A stretch of 64,000 nt of DNA from Conchocele bisecta (taxonomy: Eukaryota; Mollusca; Bivalvia; Lucinida; Thyasiridae), in contig CM055277.1 in NCBI GenBank assembly GCA_029237695.1, forward strand, positions 43,620,242 to 43,684,241. Reading direction: 5' to 3'. The notes below the pieces were generated by a model, which had not been told where the DNA came from, searched no databases, and was given only the letters and a program-made list of their open reading frames with translations. Below are positions 20,966 to 30,276 of the stretch, one piece after another. Numbering within the stretch: the first letter of the stretch is position 1; each line of letters begins with the position of its first letter. Both the position numbers and the translations under genes were made by a program.

Positions 20966-22391
20966 TCCGATCGCCACGAGGGCGATGACGAGCCCTAATT
21001 TCTCCTCCTCGTGTGTTGTGCTTCCAATTTCACCCAATCTACGATTGGTGTTGATGATTGGTGTTTCTCCAATCGCGATTGGTCTGTTGATGGAACTCGA
21101 TGGTGCATCCAATTTACGAATTGGGGGTACTGGGTTCAATTGTGTATCCAATTTACGAATTGGGGGAGGTGTATCCATTTCGTGTTTTATGAAATCGGTT
21201 CCACTGTTGAACCCGATCATGTTGGGGGTGCGCTTGATGATATCCGTGTTCACGTTACCGTTGTGGCCGATTTTTTGATTGGCGGTGGCGATTACGATCT
21301 GATTATTGTAACCGTCAACCGGGTTGTCTCGTAGTATCATATTGCTCGGCGCCATATAAAGACCTATTCCAAATACATAGTCTACTGGGGTGCTGGCATT
21401 CTGCAAAACGTCTTGATAATTCTGGATCGCCTTCTCCAGGTCCACCCTAGCTGAGATGGCGTCCTCTATAAGTGCCAAGAATTGTTTTTGTGCATCAAAC
21501 GCTGTTCCCGTGCCCAGTATAGAACTGCGAGTTTGCTTCTGTGCGCCGAGGATGGCCCAGACGTATGTGCGAATGGAGTCGTTGACGCGAGTAACCCCGG
21601 CCTGCGTGAACCCTAGACCCGTATCTAACATAAATGTACCCCACGCGTCCTGAACCTCAGCAGCATGCTGTATGTAATCGACGTGAGCCAGTTTCGGAGG
21701 TAACATTTTACAAGAAAACACGCCACAGTGCCACCTCCAGACACTTCCGACCCGAAAGTCATAGTCGCGGGGTCAAAATTCCCGGCATTCCGACTGACGA
21801 TGTGGTCACCGGAGTGATCATGTCTAAAATCAGTCTGTGTCCAATTTCCAGACTGGCCCGAATGCGAACGTCCCCGAGGCCGGTGCTGTTAGGAAATGCT
21901 TTTTGTCTCCAGTCCGCGTCTTTTGAAACGTTAAATTCGTTACACAGTCTTTCAAACGCCATACGGTCGTACGCGTTGGAAATGGGATCCCAGGCGTCGT
22001 CTTGAGGTAGTGAAATACCTAGTTCTTTGAGAATCCTCCTAATAGTATAATACGCGTGAAAGTTGTAGACACTTCGGAGCATGACATTCTTGGATGTCAG
22101 ATGGTCTTTATGTGAAACTCCACACCCGGCTGTTGCGCACCATACAGCGAAATTTATTTGGTTCTGCCAAAACTGCATCGGTGTTGCTTTCCACCCGTTT
22201 ACCGCCTCCATCGTAGTAATCTTGGGCAGCCTATATTGTTCAAAGATGTTAGGGAAGTTGGTGGCAAAGCCGCTGTCCGGTCTAACCGTTACGGTTGGGT
22301 GTACAAGGTGGTTAACAACGTCTTTTTGCGTGCATTTACCTCCGACCGCGTACTTTGCATTAGAGTTAAAGCTAAATGCTTTGGTATCCAT
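20945..22391 (-). pseudogene. Conserved large Polinton protein, split by frameshifts
   Basis: Two open pieces: 22,391-21,759 (210 residues: ATPMQFWQNQINFAVWCATAGCGVS, YNFHAYYTIRRIL) and 21,721-20,945 (258 residues: LAHVDYIQHAAEVQDAWG, RVNDSIRTYVWAILGAQ, GTGTAFDAQKQFLALIEDAI, VFGIGLYMAPSN). As I recall, these segments lie in one protein in related elements, so frameshifts between 21,780 and 21,715 probably separated them. The C-terminal region repeats PPIRKLD twice and RRLGEIG, encoded by palindromic DNA, and ends in a membrane helix (LGLVIALVAIGLFTLW). Function unknown; structural role likely. Its 3' end overlaps the neighbouring plus-strand gene by 21 bp. Confidence 0.75.
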
Positions 22392-22405
22392 TGAAAGATA
22401 TTATT

Positions 22406-23092
22406 ATGTTTGCTACTGTCACTAATGTTCAAAAAGAGAGTTGTGAACTTCAAAAATCAATCGACAACTGCTGCGGAAAACGCCGGGTGGGCCTCAGATC
22501 AATCACCTTCACGGTTGGATGGCAGAATGTGGGGAAGAGCGAAGGGTTTTACTATGTGAAGGATGGACAACAATTAGGTGTAAAGCTGCCTCACGGACTG
22601 TGGGGAATAAGACAGCTCAAAGATTTTGTCAACTCAGAGCTTGACGGTATAATCAACCTCACAGTATCGAAGGCTACCGGGCTCGCAACAATGACCATCA
22701 GCACTGATAAGGTAGGTATGGTCTCCCCGGGGTTGGGTATTCAACTCGGTTTTAGAGAGACATACTCCTCAAACAAAGGAGTGTTCACCCCGGGTGAATA
22801 CGTCGGTGATAACCCAGTGGACTTCGCCTTCACGAAAACTCTCAGGGTGCACCTGGATCGGGTGAACACGTCGTACAACACGGTAGACGGATCCCCCAGC
22901 ACATTACTGAAAACCGTGCAAGCCAGCGACTGTTTCTTTGGGGATACGGTGACCTTAGACTTCCCACACCCCGAGATGAAAGTTTTGGAAGCGGGACATA
23001 TCCACGAATTTACGGTTTCTATTCTCGATGATCAAGCGAGAAAGTTGAATAACTATTACCCGATTTCGGTAGTTCTCGAAATTTCCAATTGA
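22406..23092 (+). CDS. Minor capsid (penton-like, single jelly-roll) protein
   Basis: 229 residues from ATG 22,406-22,408 (MFATVTNVQKESCELQ), chosen over the upstream in-frame ATG at 22,376 because it follows the ATTATT-ATG context seen at other starts here. Segments RVGLRSITFTVGWQNVG, QLPHGLWG-like KLPHGLWGIRQLKDF, VNTSYNTVDGSPSTLL and DTVTLDFPHPEMKVL match what I recall of the Polinton penton family, beta-rich throughout. It would cap capsid five-fold vertices. The frame is intact. Only 14 bp separate its start from the divergent gene starting at 22,391. Confidence 0.75.
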   Translation: MFATVTNVQKESCELQKSIDNCCGKRRVGLRSITFTVGWQNVGKSEGFYYVKDGQQLGVKLPHGLWGIRQLKDFVNSELDGIINLTVSKATGLATMTISTDKVGMVSPGLGIQLGFRETYSSNKGVFTPGEYVGDNPVDFAFTKTLRVHLDRVNTSYNTVDGSPSTLLKTVQASDCFFGDTVTLDFPHPEMKVLEAGHIHEFTVSILDDQARKLNNYYPISVVLEISN

Positions 23093-23125
23093 GTATAGGT
23101 GCCCAATATTATAATTAATTTTATT

Positions 23126-24694
23126 ATGAGTATATACGGACCAGGTAGTTCTTCAGATTGGGTGATAAATTCAAAGAATTTGGAACCGGCAGAAGGTGGA
23201 TTCATCCCGACAGAGGGCGACTTTTTAACTACTGAAAAAACCAAGGCCCTGATCAATACAACTATATCGAAGGTCACAAACGGGATTCACGGGAGTATTT
23301 CAGATGTTAGAGTAGAAGTGCTGACGGCGACTGCACAAATTGAGAAAGATCAGGCGGCTTATAAGGTGTTGCGCTCAGAGGACTCTCTCATCAGAGAAAC
23401 GGAACTAAATGAACTAGGGTAAAAAAAAAACCAAAATAACCAAATTTCGAAAGAGAGCAGGTCGGATATTGATAAAGTCCGAGCAGACCACCAGGCGGCC
23501 CTTACGTTGCGCTTAGAGGACTCTCTCATTAGAGATGCGGCATTTACCGAACTAGGTAAACAAATAACCAAATTTCGAAAAGAGGCCACGTCGGGTATTG
23601 AGAAAGTCCGAGAAGACCACCAGGCAGCCCTTACGAAGGCTTATGAGGTGTTGCGCTCAGAGGACTCTCTCATAAGAGAAGCGGCGGTTGCCGAACTAGA
23701 TAAAAAAATAACCAAATTTCGAAAAGAGACTCCGTCGGGTATTGATAAAGTCCGAGAAGACCACCAGTCGAACCTTGCCGAGGCCATTGCGGAGGCTTAT
23801 GATGCGTTGCGCTTAGAGCACTCTCTCAGTAAAGAAGCGACACTTACCGAACTAGACGAAAAGATAACCGAATTTCTGAAAGAGACTAGGTCGGGGGTTG
23901 AGGGGGTCCGAGAAGACCACAAGGAGGCCATTGCGGAGGCTTATGGGGCGTTGCGCTCAGAGGACTCTCTCAACAGAGAAGTGGCACTTACTGAACTAGA
24001 CGAAGAAATAAAAGAATTTCTAAAGGAGGCCCGGTTGGGGGTTGAGGGGGTCCGAATGGGTATTGAGAAAGCCCGAGAAGACCACCAGGCAGCCCTTACA
24101 AAGGCTTATGAGGTGTTGCGCTCAGAGGACTCTCTCATCAGACAAGCGGCGGTTGCTGAACTAGACGGGAAAATAACCAAAGTTTCCGATAAACTGAAAC
24201 ATGATCGTATAGCCGCGACCAAAGCTCTTGAGGAGGCCTCTTATAGGATTCGTACTGAGGCATATAACGCAAACAGTGCGCTTGCCGGAATAGTGCGAAC
24301 AATGAAAACGCTAAAACGTGTCATAACAGTTTGGGCTGAGAAGCGGGGCCCATTGGTTGAGGGGCGTTATGAATATTCGTTCGGTGCCAAAGCGAGTAAT
24401 AAATGTGGGGGATACGCTATGACAACTGCGGGTGAAGTTGTCCGAATGGTGGTCTGCTCGGTTAATGGTAGTGGTAAACCTGTGGGCGCGGTCGCGATAA
24501 ATATTGTAGTAGATGGAGAAGAACGGGGGGTTGGAGTCACTAAAATCTCTGGAGATAGTTCGACGGTTGTTGCGTTCGCCGGTAATGATCGAATTAGACT
24601 TTCCCAAAGTAGTGTTATTAACTTTGTTACGAAAATCAGTGACCCAGAGAGTTCTTCCACTATTGTCTCATTGTTAATTGAACTTATTTTGTAA
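23126..24694 (+). pseudogene. Fibre-like coiled-coil repeat protein, frameshifted
   Basis: The start is ATG 23,126-23,128 (MSIYGPGSSSDW). A short N-terminal region is followed by six coiled-coil repeats of 46-55 residues, each beginning LRSEDSLIRE(A); the repeat starts are at nt 23,369, 23,507, 23,651, 23,807, 23,951 and 24,116. A globular, beta-rich C-terminal domain follows (from about 24,350: LVEGRYEYSFG...IVVDGEERGVGVTK...LLIELIL). The layout recalls trimeric viral fibres with a shaft and knob. A poly-A tract at about 23,422 breaks the frame inside the first repeat; 23,507-24,694 is open for 395 residues. A receptor-binding role is inference. Confidence 0.75.
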
Positions 24695-24731
24695 ATACTA
24701 ATATATTGAACTAAATTTGTAAAATTTAAAT

Positions 24732-25383
24732 ATGAACGAATCACCGCTTCCAATTGTCAATACCGATCCATCAACACTGTATCCAACTCTCAATACCACT
24801 ACATCAACACTGTATCCAATTAACGAAAGAAGTTCAGATTTTAGGTTGAATAATATCGTCGCTATGCAGGATATTTTAGTTAGAGAATGTGCAAATAGAA
24901 AAAGACACGCTAACAAATATAAGCGCGCGGCGAACATAGCTGAAGCATCTAGTACGGTTCTGGCAAGTTTATCTGTAATGAGTGGTGCGGGGACTGCTGC
25001 AACGCTATCTACAATTGTAACGGTTCCACTTGCAGGGGTTTTGAGTGGAATTACCGTTTTATCTGGAATACTTTGTATGGTAATTAGGGCGGTGGGTGGA
25101 AAACTCGAGAAAAAAAAGTAGAAAACATGATAGAATATCCGCTCTTGCTAGGTCTAAGAAAAATAGCATCGACGTTATGGTGTCCAAAGCGTTGGCCGAT
25201 AAGAAAATATCAAATTTAGAGTTTGAATCCGTGGTGGAAGAAATGGGGAGATATGAAGAATTAAAAAATGATATAAGAATCAAGGCGGGCGCCACCATGC
25301 CCAAAATTGAGTGTACTGATTGGGATAAATTTAGGGTAAAACTTGGAAATAAAGTCGGAGGAAATGTTACAGCACCATTATAA
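24732..25383 (+). pseudogene. Small Polinton membrane protein, frameshifted at poly-A
   Basis: First piece 24,732-25,121: polar N-terminus with repeated PSTLYPTLN/TSTLYPIN, a basic segment, then two hydrophobic helices (VLASLSVMSGAG..., VPLAGVLSGITVLSGILCMV). The frame is lost in an eight-A run near 25,110. The second frame, 25,096-25,383, carries the helical tail SIDVMVSKALADKKISNLEF...VVEEMGRYEELKND, which as I recall belongs to the same protein in related elements. Function unknown; a virion membrane component is possible. Confidence 0.7.
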
Positions 25384-25832
25384 AATAATTTTTTAAAAAA
25401 TAATTAATTAATTATATTGGTGCAGTAAACAATTTATTAATTAATAATTTTGAAAAATTAAGAAAATTATTAACAATTTAAAAAAAAAAGTTAAGGTCCC
25501 ACCGAGGCTCGAACCCGCGCCAGCAAAACCCTTCTGGGCCCATCCCACTAAGCCTTCGCTGTAAATCTCTTCTCTTCTCATTTTTTTGGCTTAGTGGGAT
25601 GTGTCACGCTCACATCTCCTCCACCCCATCATTGGACCGATACCGCGGACCCCTCCTCTTCATTACCTCCATCCGCTATAATGTGTAGAGCGGCCAGAGT
25701 GAAGTACATGTGGCGAAACCTATCTCACTGTTGAGATATTAGTGCCGGCGTCCCGACAATGAACTGTGTTTAATTCTCGTATATAAACCTAACTTTGTTG
25801 GTGAAAATATTATAAATAATTTTATTAAAATT
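25384..25832. other. Intergenic region with tRNA-like sequences
   Basis: On the minus strand 25,495-25,562 contains a B-box-like GGTTCGAGCCT and an A-box-like GGCTTAGTGGGATGG, but the acceptor stem does not pair, so it is at best a degenerate tRNA or tRNA-like relic. The A-box segment ATCCCACTAAGCC (25,542-25,554) is repeated inverted as GGCTTAGTGGGAT (25,588-25,600). The latter is followed by a perfect 5-bp anticodon-type stem (ATGTG/CACAT) with a 7-nt loop. No protein is seen. AT-rich ends flank both sides. Confidence 0.4.
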
Positions 25833-26213
25833 TTACAACATAAATTTGTTCTGTTCAATAATAATTTTTTCAATATCTTTATAAGCGATATCGTAGAAAT
25901 GTATATTCGTAAACGAATTGTTGGGTTTTAACAATTTTAAATAATACACCTTAGTTTTATATCCGATACGCATTATCCGTCTTAATGTTTGTATTTGCCT
26001 CTTGTATAGTTGACATAATTGCCGGTATAATATTGTAAATGCAACGTTTTTATCGGAGCGTAATAAATTACGCTGGTATTTCATGTATTCGATATCGCCT
26101 AGTGTTCTCATTTTATAGAATTTATATACAGGATTATAACCCCCGTAAGCTTCGTAAACTTCTTCAACACAGTTATTAAAAAATTTCAATTCCAATTGTA
26201 TTGTATTATCCAT
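25833..26213 (-). CDS. Small Polinton protein, tandem paralogue 1
   Basis: 126 residues, helical and rich in Tyr, Lys, Arg, starting MDNTIQLELKFFNNC. Function not recognised. It shares the block DIEYMKYQRNLLRSDKNVAF and its continuation with the neighbouring gene 26,219-26,617; the DNA of that block (26,012-26,096) is almost identical although the rest has diverged strongly. Five bp separate it from the paralogue, so both probably share one transcript that starts near the right terminal repeat. Confidence 0.65.
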   Translation of the reverse strand: MDNTIQLELKFFNNCVEEVYEAYGGYNPVYKFYKMRTLGDIEYMKYQRNLLRSDKNVAFTILYRQLCQLYKRQIQTLRRIMRIGYKTKVYYLKLLKPNNSFTNIHFYDIAYKDIEKIIIEQNKFML

Positions 26214-26218
26214 TTTCT

Positions 26219-26617
26219 CTAATAGTTGTTTTTTTCTGTTCGATTTCCAATTTCTTCTAATAATTTTCCAATTTCTTCGTTAAAAGCGATATCGTAGAAA
26301 CGCATATCCGTAAACGAATCTTTGATTTTAAACTGTTTTATAAAATTAGTTTGATAATGTTTCGGTAGTGTTTCTCCGATCCTATTTAGTCGCTTCATTA
26401 CATAAATTTGATACTTATACCGGCGACATAATTGCCGGTATAATATTGTAAATGCAACGTTTTTATCGGAGCGTAATAAATTACGCTGATATTTCATGTA
26501 TTCGATATCACATAGTATTGTCATTTTATCGTGTTTTAATACTGTAGAAACAATAGCGTAAAATTCTTCATCCAATTCATTACAAACGTCCAATTCGTTG
26601 CGTATTTTATTATCCAT
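26219..26617 (-). CDS. Small Polinton protein, tandem paralogue 2
   Basis: 132 residues, starting MDNKIRNELDVCNELDEEF, with the same central block as paralogue 1 (DNA 26,425-26,509). Not recognised. Its upstream region (26,618-26,669) holds the segment also found before the polymerase start at 10,567, suggesting the two transcription units at opposite ends of the element share a promoter module. Early or regulatory function is only a guess from that position. Confidence 0.65.
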   Translation of the reverse strand: MDNKIRNELDVCNELDEEFYAIVSTVLKHDKMTILCDIEYMKYQRNLLRSDKNVAFTILYRQLCRRYKYQIYVMKRLNRIGETLPKHYQTNFIKQFKIKDSFTDMRFYDIAFNEEIGKLLEEIGNRTEKNNY

Positions 26618-26669
26618 TTTGTTATAATATTTAATTATAACCTATGAAATTTATCTGTTCAATTGGTCT

Positions 26670-26810
26670 TGAAAATAACATGATGTATTTATGACACCAA
26701 TATTTGGATTTTTCGGGGGTGGTGGGGGACAATTTCCTCGTTAACCAATTTTTGATTTTTCGGGGATGGTGGGAGTAGTGTAGAGGGGTGAAAACTCCCT
26801 ATATACTACT
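26670..26810. repeat. Polinton right terminal inverted repeat (141 bp)
   Basis: Inverted copy of the left end, ending CTCCCTATATACTACT. It lacks the 29-bp palindromic insert of the left copy. Just inside it (26,636-26,669) lies a segment that also occurs upstream of the gene at 10,567, so homology between the two sides extends past the formal repeat with a gap. Confidence 0.93.
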
Positions 26811-26815
26811 AATGT
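26811..26815. repeat. Target-site duplication, right (AATGT)
   Basis: Second copy of AATGT, directly after the last base of the Polinton; see 9,936-9,940. Confidence 0.8.
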
Positions 26816-26881
26816 ATTTTCTGATAAATTCATTGAATTGGACACAAAAGACTAGCCTTAATTTTTACTAAGATTGTATCT

Positions 26882-26882
26882 C

Positions 26883-26914
<32 letters not shown>

Positions 26915-26953
26915 TAATAATAATGATAATGAAAATAATAATAATAATAATAC
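26882..26953. repeat. (AAT)n microsatellite
   Basis: About 70 bp of AAT/ATA triplets with a few GAT and GAA interruptions, just outside the right end of the Polinton. 26,816-27,285 otherwise shows no gene. Confidence 0.9.
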
Positions 26954-27288
26954 GTATTCGTGTTACGAAGTGCTAGCAAGTAAACTCGCATTTAATTCTA
27001 CTTCCGCATAGTTCCCATTGACAACAAAACAGCCACCATTTTGCATCTTTCTGTTAAACGTCACCTATTTTATTACACTTTTTTGTACAAAAGTAAGTGC
27101 AACTATGGTCAAAATCTGGTACGCCATGTGTTTTAAATTATTTTTCAAATGTTCGTGTAAGATAGGGTCTTTTAACGGTCTGCAATTCTGGTCTAGAATC
27201 CTGATCGTGCCTGTCACAATGTATTTTTCGGTGGGTGGGGTAATAGTTTTCTAATAAGCTTCTGTTTTTCTATGCAGTACATTAAATA

Positions 27289-27640
27289 ATGCTACCAAGG
27301 GCGGCCAGAGCTATCAAGATATTCTCAGATAGTCAGTCGGCAGTTGGAATTTTATCTCTTGGGTGGAAAGAACAGTCTCACCAGGCCACTGTGGAGGAAG
27401 TGAAGCACACCATCAGTCAACTTTCCAAGCAGGGCATTACAGTTGACATACAGTGGACTCGCGGCCATGCCAACATAAAGGGAAATGACATTGCGGATCA
27501 TTTGCTGAAGAAGCTGCATCATACCCAGAGGAGAGCCAGATAACAACCATGGCCGATGTCAAGAAAGTAGACATACAGTGGCGTAACCATTTGTTGGGAT
27601 TACCCCCGCGTTGGGAATTTTCGTAAACCGCATTTGTCTC
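27289..27640 (+). pseudogene. RNase H fragment of a dead retroelement
   Basis: The 84-residue open piece 27,289-27,543 has RNase H motifs: IFSDSQSAVGIL (catalytic Asp) and QWTRGHANIKGNDIADHLLK (His and Asp of the final motif). The following sequence to about 27,620 still resembles the linker of such elements (TTMADVKKVDIQWRN). This is the C-terminal ribonuclease H domain of a non-LTR-type retrotransposon or related element. The reverse transcriptase is not present, so it is a relic. Confidence 0.7.
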
Positions 27641-27647
27641 TAATCAC

Positions 27648-27692
27648 GGAAACTTTCACGGTGGAAACTTTCACGGTGGAAACTTTCACGGT
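27648..27692. repeat. Three tandem copies of GGAAACTTTCACGGT
   Basis: A 15-16 bp unit repeated three times directly after the RNase H relic. The following 27,700-28,810 contains no gene that I can see; it separates the two retroelement pieces and is probably a later insertion or diverged sequence. Confidence 0.8.
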
Positions 27693-28814
27693 CAGTTTCC
27701 CAGACATTTTTGCAGAAGACATCTATCTGTCAAATGGAGAAAAATATTCCACATCGCCCTTGGTCATGTAAGGTTTTAATCAAAATTGTTAGAATACCTT
27801 CAAAATGTTGTATTTCAGCTATTCCCACTTTTTTCCTCTCATAAACATCATTATTGAAAAAGATTTACAAAGCATGTTTCTGTCGGTCTGCGTCACTGGA
27901 TTCTTTAGCCATTTTGAGCAGTCAAGGTTATGTAAACACAGACTGGTAGCTGTCAAATTACCCGAATAGAGCTTCTCATTATACTGGGGGGTCTTATATG
28001 AAAAACAATTTAAAACTAACACAGAATTATATTTGATTACACAGATGTAGATATAAACTGTGTTTTTAATAGAATGTATTATTCTGTAGAATGTAATAGT
28101 CTACAGTTTGTAGATTGTTATTATCTTGTTGTTGGTATAAATCCTGCCTGTAGTGTGCACCATAATGAATATGGTAAAATAGCATGTACCACAAATGAAA
28201 ATTAAACGTGATCTGAAAGCATCTTACATTATGATTATTAGCCTTGTGATAATAGTATTGTCATTTATGACTGGCAAAGGAAATGGTGGAAAATTGTTTA
28301 TTGTACACTCCTCTGATAATTTATATAACCATTTTTTACTCTGATCCGATGGTGCGCCACACTACAGGATGAGAATAACCCAACAACAAAAATCCAGATT
28401 CTAAGGTCACAGTCTATTTTCTACAAGCGCCTGGATGATACGTTAACAAAATGGACGACATGAAAACAAGCATCACTTTTAGATAAATCTGGTTTCACAG
28501 CACTTTTACGATAAGTTTATTGTTTTAAAAAGTTTTGAATAATTGTTTTTGTATGCTTATAGCTCTAGTAACTGGCCAACGAAGGCTTATTATCCAGAAC
28601 CTATGTATATCCACTGTAGCACTATGGCTTTAATACCGATAGCAAAGTAAATGATAAAGTCAGATAATGAAAAATAGAAGTTACACATGATATAGAGACA
28701 TGGCATATTAAGAAAGGTGCCAAACTTTCCTGCTGCAGTAAATGACAAAGCAGATGGGATGTCGCCGAAACCAGGAGGCACCTTTTCAATCATAAACCTA
28801 AAGCGTCCCTGAAA

Positions 28815-29045
28815 TTGCCGCAGTATGTGTTGCTGCCAGGCTCTAAGGAACTACAATTCATTTCACAACTCCGTACTGGCTATTCGGTGCTGAATGAGTA
28901 CAGAAGTAGAGTGGAAATCACTGTATCAAAGTTCTGCAAATGTGGCGAACCAGAATCTACGGGACATTACACATTATTAGTGCACTGTCCACTATACGAA
29001 GAAGCAAGGCAACAACTTGACATTAAGGTTCAATTAACAGGCTGA
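28815..29045 (+). pseudogene. C-terminal tail of the same retroelement (Cys/His motif)
   Basis: 76 residues with LQFISQLRTGYSVLNEYRSR followed by CKCGEPESTGHYTLLVHCPLY, the CxC...H...HC arrangement that follows RNase H in many non-LTR elements. Same strand and expected order relative to 27,289, about 1.2 kb apart, so the two pieces probably come from one interrupted element. Confidence 0.65.
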
Positions 29046-29394
29046 CCTTACATTACCCCATAATTATTCTTGAACATTCAGGATGCTGAGGAAGAAGATT
29101 TAGAAGAAAACCGCAATTCACTTCTAATACACGTGGATAACTTCATTACCTCAACCAAACGATTTGATCATCCCAAAGACCCAAACAAATTAATTATAGA
29201 AAGCCACAGTAAGACAATATAGACTGTAACATTGTTAAATGCATAGTCACTGGATAAGATAGTTGTACATGGTGTTTCTTATAAAATATTAGTCTGGCTG
29301 TTGAATGGTTGGACCCGGAAATAATTTTTAACAAGCTAAATTTGGTACCGTTGGAAAGAGGAGTTTCTTGCCAATAACATATCCAAAATCCGCT

Positions 29395-29960
29395 AAAATC
29401 TGCTTTGGGGAAACTTTTTTATTCAAGATGGCGTCCAATATGGCCGCTCGAAACTTGCCAATTTTGACTGAACAATTGAGTTGCCCTAAAACTACAATTT
29501 AAAACACCTTTCGAGGCCTAGGATCATCATGTATATAATATGAGACATTTTTAGACTACAATGAAGACATTTTACAGTTGTCTCGTTTGCTTAAATTCAA
29601 GATGGCCGCCAAATGTCAGCATTTTTGTTAAAAAATCCATATCTTTGCTCTCTGGTGATATATTTATCTTATTTAAAATGATATGTTCAGGTGTTTGGAA
29701 TCACACAATCGTTTTAGTTAGTATACTATTTAATTCGACATTTAACTCATTTGCATTACTCAAAGATGGTCGCCAGATGTCGAAATTTTGTTAAAAATGC
29801 CCTTTTTTTTCTACGTTGATATATTTAACTGATTTAAAATGGTATATTCAGGTGCTTTGAATCAAAGAATCCTTTCTGTAATTGGACATTTGCCTCATTT
29901 GCATAATTCCAAGATGGCCGCCCTGATAATTAATCTATAAAACAACATAGTTTTGGAGTA
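29395..29960. repeat. Degenerate tandem repeat with CAAGATGGCCGCC
   Basis: Three to four imperfect copies of a unit of about 150-185 bp, each with a version of TTCAAGATGGCCGCCAAATG, a run TTTTGTTAAAAA, and GATATATTTAACTGATTTAAAATGG followed by ATATTCAGGTG. No coding potential. The surrounding 29,046-29,394 and 29,961-30,276 show nothing recognisable. Confidence 0.7.
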
Positions 29961-30276
29961 CAAGAGGTCGTAACTAGCATTGTAAGGACTCTTGAAATGG
30001 CCGTCGGGAACGATGAAATCCGCTAACTTACGGAATCTTTTGGAATTTAGCACATTTATATTCTATAGAACGATACGAACATTGAAATAAATTTGCGTAA
30101 ATGTGCATACTATTTCTGGCCACTGTAGCGGCTACAAGTTTGATGAATTTGTCTCCAAACAATGATGCATGCATGGTTGCACGTCCAGGGTATTTAGTCG
30201 ACTGACCATGCCAAATTCGGGAAATTTTCACTATTATTTGCTGCTGCTCAGACGGCTGTGGCGATAAATTCACTCC

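Larger units (their letters stand above)
15662..23181. repeat. Dispersed short palindromes inside Polinton genes
   Basis: At least 13 short palindromes of related sequence: CCAATCGCGATTGG (16,666; 21,069), CCAATCTCGATTGG (16,958), CCAATCTACGATTGG (21,034), CCAATCGCAATTGG (20,236), CCAATTTACGAATTGGGGG (21,109; 21,148), CCAATTCACGAATTTGGG (16,785), CCAATTCGTGAATTTGGGG (16,865), TCAATTCAGGAATTGG (16,934), AAATTCAAAGAATTT (16,840; 23,167), and weaker forms at 15,662, 17,104 and 19,772. They fall in variable or tail regions of genes on both strands and are read in different frames, so they behave as DNA motifs and not as one conserved peptide. Confidence 0.75.
9941..26810. mobile_element. Polinton/Maverick transposon, full length but decayed
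   Basis: A 16,870-bp element with inverted ends (AGTAGTATATAGGGAG at left, its complement at right), the 5'-AG/CT-3' termini typical of Polintons, and a flanking AATGT duplication. Inside are the defining genes: protein-primed DNA polymerase B (about 10,567-14,539), retrovirus-like integrase (14,445-15,554), packaging ATPase (17,621-18,322), major capsid (18,294-19,589) and penton-like minor capsid (22,406-23,092), plus small structural genes and a fibre-like gene. Polymerase, major capsid and at least five other genes carry frameshifts or stops, so this copy cannot be autonomous. The family resembles elements common in cnidarian and mollusc genomes (recollection, not a search). Confidence 0.96.
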
